NCBI GenBank assembly: GCA_938014245.1
Contig: CALLSD010000005.1
Location: 1 to 64,000, forward strand
Direction: 5' to 3'
DNA: 64,000 bases
Source: an uncultured Actinomyces sp.
Lineage (GTDB): Bacteria > Actinomycetota > Actinomycetes > Actinomycetales > Actinomycetaceae
The notes beneath the pieces were generated by a model. It was not told where the DNA came from and searched no databases. It saw nothing but the letters and a program-made list of their open reading frames with translations. Of the stretch, positions 40,974-49,226 are shown one piece after another (the stretch's first letter is position 1; every line of letters begins with the position of its first letter). The position numbers were made by a program, and so were the translations under genes.

Positions 40974-41854
40974 TTGCCCGACCCTTCCAGCTGTTTGTTC
41001 AATGCGTCAAGCTTCTTTTGCTGTTCCGCGACACTTTGACGCAGTGGCTGAATTTGAGCGTCAAGGATGGAGGCGCGATCTTGATTGTGCTGTGCAGAAT
41101 TCATGAGTGCGAAGCCGGAAACAGTAAAAGCGACCGTCAAAAGCACATACATGACGGTGAGGAACTTTTGCTTACCCGTCCATGCGGAGGGTTTCTTCGG
41201 CTTTGCGGGCTTCGCTGGGCGAGCAGGCGCCATGGGGGCCGCGGGTGCGCCGGGGAAGCGAGATGTGCTGCTTGATCCGTATGCCCCCTGCGTTGTCGAG
41301 GCGTAGGAAGGCCGCGTTGGCGCCGCTGAGTAGCCCGCTTGAGGTGCGCCAGGAACGCTCGCCTGGGGTGCGCCGCCGTTACGAGGCTGGGGCTGCGCGG
41401 AAGGCATGTGGGTAGCTGGCACGGACGCAGGGCGAGCCTGAGCGGAGTACGCCTGGGGCTGAGCCAAGGGTGCTTGGGCCGGCGCGGGCGCAGGGCGAGC
41501 CTGCGCAAAGGGCGCTTGAGGCTGTGCGGAAGAAGGACGTGCCTGTGGCTGCGCAAACGGCGCTTGAGGCTGCGCGGAAGAAGGGCGCGCTTGCGCAAAG
41601 GGCGCTTGGGGCTGGGCGCTTGAAGCCTGAGCAGATGGGTACTGTGCCTGTGCAGAGCCGGTCGTTGAAGCTGATGGGTGAGCGGGCACAGCGCTGTAGG
41701 CGGATGACGAGGTCGTTACTCTACCTGCAGGGGTCGTGCCGTTTGTGGCACCGGTTGCTGCCTGTGTATAGCTGGTCCACTGCGATCCGTCCCACCATCT
41801 CAGCTGGGAGGAGTTCGAGGGATCGCGGTACCAACCCGGCTGCGGATTTGTCAT
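40970..41854 (-). CDS. DUF2510 membrane protein with low-complexity linker
   Basis: Protein of 294 residues. It begins with a DUF2510 domain (PGWYRDPSNSSQLRWWDGSQW), a short Trp-rich fold common in actinobacterial membrane proteins. A long Ala/Gln/Pro-rich linker (about 35-200) with near-repeats of AQPQAPFAQ follows, then one membrane helix (about 229-250) and a short coiled coil to the end. It is translationally coupled to the next gene. AGGATCC precedes the start. Role unknown. Confidence 0.75.
   Translation of the reverse strand: MTNPQPGWYRDPSNSSQLRWWDGSQWTSYTQAATGATNGTTPAGRVTTSSSAYSAVPAHPSASTTGSAQAQYPSAQASSAQPQAPFAQARPSSAQPQAPFAQPQARPSSAQPQAPFAQARPAPAPAQAPLAQPQAYSAQARPASVPATHMPSAQPQPRNGGAPQASVPGAPQAGYSAAPTRPSYASTTQGAYGSSSTSRFPGAPAAPMAPARPAKPAKPKKPSAWTGKQKFLTVMYVLLTVAFTVSGFALMNSAQHNQDRASILDAQIQPLRQSVAEQQKKLDALNKQLEGSGK
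41430..41640 (-). repeat. Imperfect coding repeats, Ala/Gln/Pro linker
   Basis: Tandem imperfect units encoding SAQPQAPFAQ-like decapeptides in the DUF2510 gene; the DNA units are well conserved, so length change by recombination is plausible. Confidence 0.7.
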
Positions 41855-42013
41855 GGCGGGATCCTTCCTATACGTCGCCCTTTATTGAACGGTAACATGC
41901 TGTGCGAATACTGTGAGCATTCTGGACGCGAGAGTGTCTTACTCGCCACTGTATCCACTCTTATCTCGCAATATTCTGGGTTTCCTCTCCACTGGAAGCT
42001 ACCCTTAGTCCTT

Positions 42014-43582
42014 ATGGCCCAATTCCTCGCACAGAACCATCTTCTGACTCTTTTCCTTGTCGTTGGACTCGGTGCTATTTTAGGGGCGATTCGCGTTGGC
42101 CCCTTCCGTTTTGGGGCGGCCGGAGCTCTCTTCGTCGGCCTCCTGGTCTCTGCATATAGTCCCGAAGCGGGGCATGGGACTGCAATTATTCAACAAATCG
42201 GATTGGCCTTTTTCGTTTACACCGTCGGTATTGCCGCAGGATCGACATTCTTTGCCGATCTGCGTCGCCAGAGTTCTCTCTTGGGCTCTGCGACCATTAT
42301 CTGCGTCGTTGGAGCCATCATTGCCTGGGCGGGTGGTCATTTCCTAGGACTGGGCAAGGGCCTCGTCACCGGGTTGTACACGGGCGCACTAACCGCGGCC
42401 CCTGCGCTCGACGCGGCCACACGTGTCAGTGGAAGCGGCGATGCCGCAGTGGGATACGCCTTCGGTTATCCCATTGGCGTGATTGTCGGCATCGTCGTCG
42501 TCACGATGACAGTGACGCGCAAGTGGATTGGCGAAAAAGACACCCCCTCACTCGCGGGCGCGGGATTAGACGCGGTAACCGTCCGCGTCGAAAGGGCTGT
42601 GGCAACTCGCAAGATCCCCGCCTGGCGAGAAGGACGCGTCCGCATGTCCTACCTGCAGCGTGAGGGACGTACGCGAGTCTTAATTCCCGGTGAAGAACTG
42701 CGCAGGGGAGACCTAGTTGTTCTGGTCGGTGGTTCCTCGGCAATCGCAGAAGTTGTCGAGCAACTTGGTGTCCAGACCGAGGCGCACCTGGCTGATGATC
42801 GCTCGGACGTGGCCTTCGAACGCATCGTCGTCTCCAGCCCAGACGTAGCGGGCCGATCGATTGCGGAACTCAATATGGCGACCCGCTTCGGTGCGGCTAT
42901 TACACGAGTTCGACGCGGCGATCTGGACCTGCTCGCCAGCGATGACCTCAAGCTCAATCTTGGCGATCATGCGGCAGTCGTTGTCCCTCAAGAAGAACTC
43001 GACAATGTCCAGAGTTTCCTCGGAGACTCCGAGCGTCGCGTGAGCGAAGTCGATGGAATGGCTTTCGGAATCGGCATGGTTCTGGGAATGGCGCTCGGGG
43101 CAATTCCATTCCCCATGTTTGGCGGAGCAACCTTCCAGTTGGGCTCAGCTGCTGGCCCACTCATCGTCGGTATGCTCCTTGGTGCGCTTCGTCGTACAGG
43201 TCCGCTGGTATGGACCCTGCCGGCCTCGGCGAACATCACGATCCGTTCCATTGGCCTCATGCTCTTCTTGGCTGCCCTGGGTCTCAATGCTGGCCCCGCT
43301 TTCGTTGAGCTATTGGCCAGCCCCCAAGGGTGGAAGGCCGCTCTCCTTGCGTTGATCATCGTTGCGGCCTGTTGCGTCGCACAGGCTATCGCGGGCCGCT
43401 TCCTTGGCTTGTCTGCGCCTCGTAGTGCGGGTGCTGTCGCTGGGTTCTTGGGACAGCCGGCCGTTTTGCAGGCTGCGGATGCGCGCGTGGCTGATGAGCG
43501 AATCGAGGCCGCCTACGCAACGATGTTTGCTTTCGCCATCATTGTCAAAATTTTCTTGGTGCCATTTATCTGGACACTGTGA
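42014..43582 (+). CDS. AspT/YidE-type transporter (aspartate:alanine exchanger family)
   Basis: Membrane protein of 522 residues. Two blocks of about five helices (about 8-165 and 355-522) flank a soluble region with two TrkA_C-like domains (VLIPGEELRRGDLVVLVGG and the later DHAAVVVP). This is the layout of the AspT/YidE/YbjL family, which exchanges dicarboxylates and amino acids. The duplicated helix blocks contain LGAILGAIRVGPF and GMALGAIPFPMFG. ATG 42014 is chosen since the upstream extension (from 41885) is hydrophilic and unlike the family. Nudix gene 43598 follows after 15 bases. Substrate unknown. Confidence 0.85.
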   Translation: MAQFLAQNHLLTLFLVVGLGAILGAIRVGPFRFGAAGALFVGLLVSAYSPEAGHGTAIIQQIGLAFFVYTVGIAAGSTFFADLRRQSSLLGSATIICVVGAIIAWAGGHFLGLGKGLVTGLYTGALTAAPALDAATRVSGSGDAAVGYAFGYPIGVIVGIVVVTMTVTRKWIGEKDTPSLAGAGLDAVTVRVERAVATRKIPAWREGRVRMSYLQREGRTRVLIPGEELRRGDLVVLVGGSSAIAEVVEQLGVQTEAHLADDRSDVAFERIVVSSPDVAGRSIAELNMATRFGAAITRVRRGDLDLLASDDLKLNLGDHAAVVVPQEELDNVQSFLGDSERRVSEVDGMAFGIGMVLGMALGAIPFPMFGGATFQLGSAAGPLIVGMLLGALRRTGPLVWTLPASANITIRSIGLMLFLAALGLNAGPAFVELLASPQGWKAALLALIIVAACCVAQAIAGRFLGLSAPRSAGAVAGFLGQPAVLQAADARVADERIEAAYATMFAFAIIVKIFLVPFIWTL

Positions 43583-43597
43583 GCAAAGGAGTCACTC

Positions 43598-44110
43598 ATG
43601 GCAACACCGGATTTTGTTCTGGAACTACGTCGGCACGTTGGGCACTCCATGCTGTGGCTTTCGGGTTGCACAGCTGTCGTCTTACGAGGCCGTGATGGAG
43701 CTGCGATTAATTGGCAGGCTCCCATCGACCCCGCTTCCGTCGAGATCTTGGTTGTCCAACGCGCAGACAACCATCAGTGGACTCCAGTGACCGGGATTAT
43801 CGATCCGGGAGAGGAGCCCGCTCAAGCCGCATGTCGCGAAATCCTCGAAGAGACGGCCTGCAAGGCACGTGCACAGCGTCTGATCAGCGTCGAAGTCGTG
43901 GGTCCTGTGATCTATGAGAATGGGGACCAAACAACCTACCTTGACTTGGCGTTTGCGTGCGAGTGGGAGGACGGAGAACCCTTCCCGGCCGATGGGGAAA
44001 ATACTCAAGCTGCTTTTGTTCGAGGCGATGAGCTTCCGCCGATAAATGAACGCTTCAGGCGGACGATTGCGCGCGCGCTGAGCGGCGAGCTCGCTGCTGC
44101 GTTTAACTAA
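43598..44110 (+). CDS. Nudix hydrolase
   Basis: Soluble enzyme of 170 residues that cleaves a nucleoside-diphosphate-linked substrate. The Nudix box is intact: GIIDPGEEPAQAACREILEET (G-x5-E-x7-R-E-U-x-E-E). The surrounding beta strands are normal for the fold, and the start has GGAG upstream. It follows the transporter gene closely and a strong terminator lies just after it. Substrate not predictable; a house-cleaning or NDP-sugar role is typical. Confidence 0.9.
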   Translation: MATPDFVLELRRHVGHSMLWLSGCTAVVLRGRDGAAINWQAPIDPASVEILVVQRADNHQWTPVTGIIDPGEEPAQAACREILEETACKARAQRLISVEVVGPVIYENGDQTTYLDLAFACEWEDGEPFPADGENTQAAFVRGDELPPINERFRRTIARALSGELAAAFN

Positions 44111-44121
44111 GAGGTGAAAAT

Positions 44122-44155
44122 GTGGTGCCCGGGTGAGAACTCACCCGGGCACCAC
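44122..44155. terminator. Bidirectional terminator hairpin
   Basis: A perfect 16-bp stem (44122-44137 with 44140-44155) with a two-base gap, between the convergent Nudix and aminopeptidase genes. Confidence 0.85.
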
Positions 44156-44169
44156 GGCATGTCAATCAA

Positions 44170-45480
44170 TCAGGCGCCAAGCCAGTAGGCAGCCAACACC
44201 TTGCGAAGATCAAGAAGATCTTGGACGTGGCTCATCTCGCGAGCCGAGTGCATAGAGAGCAATCCAACACCCACGTCAACGGTCTCGATACCCAGACGCG
44301 TTGCGGTGATTGGGCCGATCGTTGTCCCACAGGGCGAGGCGTTATTCGATACGAAGTCCTGTGAAGAGACTCCTGCACGTGTGCATGCACGCTTCCACAG
44401 GGCGATACCCACACCGTTTGTTGCGTAGCGCTGCTTCGCGTTGATCTTGATGACCGGGCCGCGGCCCATGACCGGGTGATGCGAAGGATCGTGCACCTCG
44501 GGGTAATTCGGGTGCACCGAGTGCGCCGCGTCCGCGCTCACACACGTAGACGAAGCAATCATGCGCGCGTAGCCGTCTTCATCACGCCCGAGCGCCCAAG
44601 CAGTGCGACGCAAAACATCTTCGAGGATTGGGCCAGCAGCGCCTGTGCGCGATTCGGAACCAACTTCTTCATGGTCGAAACAGGACAAGACGATAATGTC
44701 CCCGCCTTCAGGAATGCCCATTCCTGCGATGTCTTCCAGTGCCGCCAGTGCTGGGTGGACCGAAGAGAGATTGTCCTGGCGTCCAGCGGCAACAAATTGT
44801 GCCTCCGAGCCAAAGGTCGCGGGGCCCTGTGAGGGAGTACAGATCAGATCGAAAGAAACGACCTCGTTTGCGTTTTCCAGACCAGCAGCGCGGGCGATGG
44901 TGTCCATCAGCGAGGCATCTGGGGTGTCGACCGTCCATACGGGGTGCAGATGTTTCTGGGGGTCGAGATGCAAAGACTCGTTAACGCCTCGGTTGAGGTG
45001 GATTGCCAGCTGCGGAATACGTGCCAGCGGCGCAGTGCGGACCAGGATTTCTTCTCCCGAGGCCATGATCAGTCGACCCGCAACGCATAGTTCGCGATCG
45101 AGCCAGGAATTCATGATCATTCCGCCGTAGACCTCGACCTCGATCTGTCCCCAGCCATCGCTTGTTGTGGTTTGGGGTGAGGGCTTAAGCGTGAAAGCGG
45201 GGGAGTCTGTGTGTGCGCCGACAATTCGGAAACCGGTTGAGTCGGTGACGTTTTGGGGAACCATCCATGCCATGACGGCTCCGCCGCGAACCATGACATG
45301 TCCGCCGGGGCTTGCGTCCCAGGGTTCTGTTTCGCTTTGGCGGGTGAAGCCTGCGTCTTCGAGGCGCTGAGCGACAAGAGAGGCCGCGTGATAGGGCGTG
45401 GGGGAATCAGCTAGAAAATGGAGATAATCGAGAGTATTAGAGTCGAGTTCTGGATTTTTAGACTCAAGTCGTGGTGTCAT
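44170..45480 (-). CDS. M18 family aminopeptidase
   Basis: Zinc metallo-exopeptidase of 436 residues of the aspartyl-aminopeptidase family, forming large cytosolic shells that trim N-terminal acidic or other residues. Metal ligands are recognisable in VGAHTDSPAF, in CFDHEEVGSES and in the final SMHSAREM. Length is right for the family. It is alone between a shared terminator and a 260-base A/T-rich region. ATG 45480 is the only plausible start; upstream GCAGG is a weak ribosome site. Confidence 0.93.
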   Translation of the reverse strand: MTPRLESKNPELDSNTLDYLHFLADSPTPYHAASLVAQRLEDAGFTRQSETEPWDASPGGHVMVRGGAVMAWMVPQNVTDSTGFRIVGAHTDSPAFTLKPSPQTTTSDGWGQIEVEVYGGMIMNSWLDRELCVAGRLIMASGEEILVRTAPLARIPQLAIHLNRGVNESLHLDPQKHLHPVWTVDTPDASLMDTIARAAGLENANEVVSFDLICTPSQGPATFGSEAQFVAAGRQDNLSSVHPALAALEDIAGMGIPEGGDIIVLSCFDHEEVGSESRTGAAGPILEDVLRRTAWALGRDEDGYARMIASSTCVSADAAHSVHPNYPEVHDPSHHPVMGRGPVIKINAKQRYATNGVGIALWKRACTRAGVSSQDFVSNNASPCGTTIGPITATRLGIETVDVGVGLLSMHSAREMSHVQDLLDLRKVLAAYWLGA

Positions 45481-45741
45481 ACCTGCATTTTACGCTGCAC
45501 ATTTTATTCAGGAGCGGGTGGACATATGTGCAGCGGTACTTTTTCGCTCACATGTATTGAGCCGCGCTTTGTTTCAGTAAATACGGGATGACACTAAAAC
45601 AACTTTGTTCAAGTATTTAGATGCAATTGTTGTCAGATCATATTAGTTCGTAATAATTCGATGAAAATCCGTCCGGTTTATTTGCGCATTTGCGCAGGTC
45701 AGGGGCTAGTTTTATTCCTCTGAGACTGATAAATTAAAAGG
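45481..45741. promoter_or_regulatory. A/T-rich divergent region between M18 peptidase and MarR gene
   Basis: About 260 bases, distinctly A/T-rich, with no open frame of interest. It should carry both promoters. GATAAATTAAAA lies directly before the MarR start and could be a -10 region of a nearly leaderless transcript. Confidence 0.35.
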
Positions 45742-46200
45742 GTGATTACTCAAAGCAATGAGACTCTCCTCGATGAGAGCGAAGCTGAGCTTTGGCACGC
45801 GTGGAGTTCTGTTACGCGTGCTGTTCAGAGCGCCTTGGGTTCCGAAATTAGCAAGAGCGCTCCTCTGGCTTTAATCGAGTTTGAAATGCTCGATGAGCTT
45901 GCTAATGGAGAACAACCTATGCGTTCTGGAGAGCTTGGGGCTCTTGTCTCGTTAACGCGCTCTGGAACCAGCCGCGCGATCTCCCGTCTTGTCGCTAAGG
46001 GCTTCATCAGTAAAGAAGGATCGTCAACGGATCGACGCTCCGTTCTTGTGTGCCTCACCCCCGAGGGGCGCAAGGCCTACGAGGCCGCTAATAGTGTCTT
46101 CGCAAACGCAGTCCGCAGCGGGCTTCTCAGTGCGGTAGACGGCAATGACCGCGACACCTTACTGAGAATCCTTAACGTCATCTCCGACACGATTCTCTAA
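45742..46200 (+). CDS. MarR-family transcriptional regulator
   Basis: DNA-binding protein of 152 residues with the winged helix typical of MarR proteins (about residues 55-105). Signatures are LGALVSLTRSGTSRAISRLV, the wing SSTDRRSVLVCLTPEGRKAYE, and dimerisation helices at both ends. The GTG start is close to an A/T-rich tract with no good ribosome site, so it may be translated from a very short leader. Target unknown; nearest genes are an aminopeptidase and an acetyltransferase. Confidence 0.9.
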   Translation: MITQSNETLLDESEAELWHAWSSVTRAVQSALGSEISKSAPLALIEFEMLDELANGEQPMRSGELGALVSLTRSGTSRAISRLVAKGFISKEGSSTDRRSVLVCLTPEGRKAYEAANSVFANAVRSGLLSAVDGNDRDTLLRILNVISDTIL

Positions 46201-46207
46201 AAGAAAA

Positions 46208-46231
46208 GTGGGGCAGCGTAAGCTGCCCCAC
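46208..46231. terminator. Bidirectional terminator hairpin
   Basis: A perfect 10-bp stem GTGGGGCAGC/GCTGCCCCAC with a GTAA loop, eight bases after the MarR stop and before the convergent acetyltransferase. Confidence 0.8.
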
Positions 46232-46253
46232 CCCACATTCTGGGTCTACACGG

Positions 46254-46694
46254 TTAGAACGACTTCCTGTAGACGTTGGTTTCGCGCTGAAGGAAACCAA
46301 CCCGACGGTAGAGGCGGTTCGCCGCCTCTCGCGTCGGCCGGGATGTTAGATCGACTGTCCGAGCCCCCAACGCCTTGGCGTGGTCCACTGCGGCTTCCAC
46401 AAGACTTTGGCCAACGCCCTGTCCACGCACGGCCTGATCTGTCACAACATCTTCAATCCACGCGCGCCTTCCCGTTGGAATGTCAAAGACGACCAGGGAC
46501 AGCATGCCCATGATCTTCTCCTCATCATCAACGGCACACACCAGGTGCAGGCACTCTTGGTCAAAAAGCTCCTCAATCTGCTCCACGGACAAGGGCTGCG
46601 CGGAGGAGGACAGCTGCGGAAGTAAACGGTCGAAAGCCTCGTGAACCTGATCGTGAGAAGAATCGGGAAGCGTATTCAGGATCTCGATACGCAT
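46254..46694 (-). CDS. GNAT-family N-acetyltransferase
   Basis: Cytosolic enzyme of 146 residues that transfers acetyl from acetyl-CoA to an amine. The acetyl-CoA loop is visible as VRGQGVGQSLVEAA (the R/Q-x-x-G-x-G/A motif), followed by the C-terminal SRPTREAANRLYRRVGF block. AAGGAG lies five bases before the ATG. The acceptor is unknown; small-molecule or protein N-acetylation are both possible. Confidence 0.9.
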   Translation of the reverse strand: MRIEILNTLPDSSHDQVHEAFDRLLPQLSSSAQPLSVEQIEELFDQECLHLVCAVDDEEKIMGMLSLVVFDIPTGRRAWIEDVVTDQAVRGQGVGQSLVEAAVDHAKALGARTVDLTSRPTREAANRLYRRVGFLQRETNVYRKSF

Positions 46695-46762
46695 GGGTGC
46701 TCCTTATTTGGTGCGTGAACAATGGCCAAAGTTATGCCATTGAGGATAGCGCGAGCGCTCCT

Positions 46763-47983
46763 TTAGGAGGCGCGGCTCAAGCGAAATGTATCGTTATGTG
46801 AACCCACTGCAGCACGTGCGCGCAATGAGTGCACAGCTGCCGGCGTGGGCGTGGCCGGGGTCGGAAGCGAGGCCTCGGGCTTGGAATCCTGCAGATCCGC
46901 AGCCGTCGCTTGGACAGAAACGGAGTGATCAAGAGTGTTTTCTTGCCTGCCGGATGCTTCCTTCTCCGGAGCGAAGACATAGCGGCTCTGCGCGGAGTAG
47001 GAGACCAGGTACATCGTCGTGTCAGCGATAATCTTTGCCAGCCATAGTGGCACTCCCAGGCTCGTCATCACGGAAAGCATGATGTAGGAGCCAGCGACGA
47101 CCGCAAGTGCCAGAGACGCATAACGCATCGCACTGCGACGCAGGGAGGTGCCCTTGGCCTCGAAAACATGACGATTCATTGTGAAGTTCACCGAAGCGCT
47201 GACCAAACGAGCAGCAACAACGGGGAAGAGCAAAGTACCCGTCACCGCGTTCAAGAGAAGAACCAAGACATAGTCAATAACGGTCGCAATTCCTGAAGAG
47301 ACGGCGAACTTCAAGAGCGGCGCCCAAATTCGCGCGGAATCTTGCAGCGGACGGAAGTGAGAGGTCGGGTTTCCGGCCTCGTAAATCGTCTCAATCGGGA
47401 TTTGTGTCACCGGATGACGGTACTTCGCAAGCTGCAAAAGGACGCGCAGCTCGTACTCATAACGATCGCCCTCAATATCGATCAAGGTCGGCAAAAGATC
47501 AATCGGGAAGGCACGGAGTCCAGTCTGGGTGTCCTTGAGCTTCCAGCCGGTTGCAAGCCAAAAGAGCCCAGAGGTCGCACTATTTCCAATCCTCGAACGC
47601 GCCGGAACATGACCGACGAACTCGCGGACGCCCAGCACACTCTGATTGGACGTCGCGCAGGCCTGGCCCACGCGGAAGATATCCACCAGTGTGTGTTGGC
47701 CATCGGCATCTGCAGTCACAACGCAGTCATTGATTCCAAGGCTTTGGGCGCGGTCATAAATGTAGGTGAAACCAGCCCGAAGCGCGTACCCCTTACCGCG
47801 GTTACCTTCGTAGGAGATGACGTGGGCGCCTGCAGTACGTGAGGCATCGAAGATATCCCGGTATTCTTCGCCGGAACCGTCATCGACCACAACAATGCGC
47901 ATTGCTGAATCAGCTCGATGCAGTTCAAGGATGAGACGCGGCAACCGTGCATCCGGTTGGTAAGCAGGAATTAACACGTACAT
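46763..47983 (-). CDS. Family 2 glycosyltransferase fused to a GtrA-like membrane domain
   Basis: Protein of 406 residues. The N-terminal 215 residues are a GT-A glycosyltransferase: IPAYQPDARL, VVVDDGSG and TADADGQH (the D-x-D metal site). It probably uses a lipid-linked sugar donor or acceptor, as polyprenol-phosphate mannosyl- or glucosyltransferases do. From about 225 to 345 there are four helices of the GtrA flippase family (TMNRHVFEA, SAQSRYVFA). A disordered Pro/Thr/Ala tail ends the protein. It starts three bases after the phosphodiester glycosidase gene. Role: making and flipping a polyprenyl-linked sugar for wall glycans (inference). Confidence 0.88.
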   Translation of the reverse strand: MYVLIPAYQPDARLPRLILELHRADSAMRIVVVDDGSGEEYRDIFDASRTAGAHVISYEGNRGKGYALRAGFTYIYDRAQSLGINDCVVTADADGQHTLVDIFRVGQACATSNQSVLGVREFVGHVPARSRIGNSATSGLFWLATGWKLKDTQTGLRAFPIDLLPTLIDIEGDRYEYELRVLLQLAKYRHPVTQIPIETIYEAGNPTSHFRPLQDSARIWAPLLKFAVSSGIATVIDYVLVLLLNAVTGTLLFPVVAARLVSASVNFTMNRHVFEAKGTSLRRSAMRYASLALAVVAGSYIMLSVMTSLGVPLWLAKIIADTTMYLVSYSAQSRYVFAPEKEASGRQENTLDHSVSVQATAADLQDSKPEASLPTPATPTPAAVHSLRARAAVGSHNDTFRLSRAS

Positions 47984-47986
47984 GGC

Positions 47987-49078
47987 TCAAGCTCCCTTCG
48001 TGATGTAGATGATGTCGGAGGTAGCGCGTTCGCCACCATTAGAGGGGTTGTTGACGACTTGGCCGTTGAACCACATTTCAGAAGAGCCGCCGCCGTCCAA
48101 GTTGTAAGCGGTCTTTGCGCCCAGGCTCTGCATGATTTTGGCCAGGCCGCTCATCGTTACACCGCTTGACGTGCGAGAACGTCCATCCACAACGACGAAG
48201 ACAAAGTGGTTATCGTCGATGATTCCGATTGCGGTTCGCGGCTGATTGCCCTGGATGGAGTGGTTACCGAAGTTGGTATCGATCTCCAGGTTGTCGATTC
48301 CGCTGATCACCTGGCCGTCCTGTAAAAGAGCCGGACCGAAGGAGAGAGTCTGCCACACGCCCTCGTTGACCAGGGTTTGAGCGTTGGTCGAAGTCTCGTC
48401 GTAGACCTTCATCGTGCCGTCCTTGTAGATGGCTAGGCCCTGACGAGCGCCGCTATCGCGGTAGATCGTTCCGTTTCGGATCACGATGCCGGTCGAGCGG
48501 AAACCGTAGTAGTCGCCGTTGATGGCAAAAACTGCGTTGTTATCTGTTGCGATCGAAGAGACCAAGTCTGTGATGTTCGAACCGAACTGATCGTTCGCAA
48601 AAGCTGAACGAAGAGCGGTCGCATCAGAAAGTTGAACGTCTGCGACGTAGTAGGTGACACCGTTGTTTTGAACCTGCTTGACGGAGATCGTGGTGTTTCC
48701 GTTCGTGTAGGTATCCGAGGTGATTGTTGCGCTATCCGTGTTCAGAGAAGTTGTTTGCGCGTTACCCTGCGCGGCCTCGTAAGAAGAGGCGCTGGTAACT
48801 TCAACGTGATCGATCACGTAGCGGTTGAGGGCCCAAGCAGTGGTGCCACCCAGAGCCAGCGTGATTGCGGTTGCGCCCGCGATGATCCCGTTGCGCAGCC
48901 CTTTGCGGCGACGCTTCGTGGGGCGGGTGCGTTGGGTAGGAGCATTGTGTTCTGCCGAGGCCGAGGCTGAGCTTGCCTGAATGGCCTGGGCGGTGGCTGC
49001 CTGCTGGCGGGCAGCGAAAGAGCGGGCAAGGTCATCGGCCGAAGGAGTAGCCGGAGTGGGGAAGTCATTCTTGTTCAT
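47987..49078 (-). CDS. Secreted or membrane-anchored phosphodiester glycosidase (NAGPA domain)
   Basis: Protein of 363 residues. A basic, disordered cytoplasmic N-terminus (about 1-65) leads to a single membrane anchor (about 66-88, IIAGATAITLALGGTTAWAL). The extracytoplasmic domain matches the NAGPA/phosphodiester glycosidase family: FAINGDYYGFRSTGIVIRNG, then TAIGIIDDNHFVFVVVDGR, and the hallmark YNLDGGGSSEMWF. ATG 49078 has AGGGGC upstream. It may trim sugar-phosphodiester decorations of wall polymers; its coupling to a glycosyltransferase-GtrA gene supports a wall-glycan role (inference). Confidence 0.88.
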   Translation of the reverse strand: MNKNDFPTPATPSADDLARSFAARQQAATAQAIQASSASASAEHNAPTQRTRPTKRRRKGLRNGIIAGATAITLALGGTTAWALNRYVIDHVEVTSASSYEAAQGNAQTTSLNTDSATITSDTYTNGNTTISVKQVQNNGVTYYVADVQLSDATALRSAFANDQFGSNITDLVSSIATDNNAVFAINGDYYGFRSTGIVIRNGTIYRDSGARQGLAIYKDGTMKVYDETSTNAQTLVNEGVWQTLSFGPALLQDGQVISGIDNLEIDTNFGNHSIQGNQPRTAIGIIDDNHFVFVVVDGRSRTSSGVTMSGLAKIMQSLGAKTAYNLDGGGSSEMWFNGQVVNNPSNGGERATSDIIYITKGA

Positions 49079-49226
49079 GCCCCTAGAATTCACGGCCGGT
49101 TTCTGTAGGGATTATGGACAAGCTGTGTTCCACCTGTGGAACAAATACCTCTCAAAAACTCCTTGCATTCGATGAATGTTCGCTGGAAGATAGATGAGTC
49201 ACGTCTAGGCAAAGGAGCCCGACACG

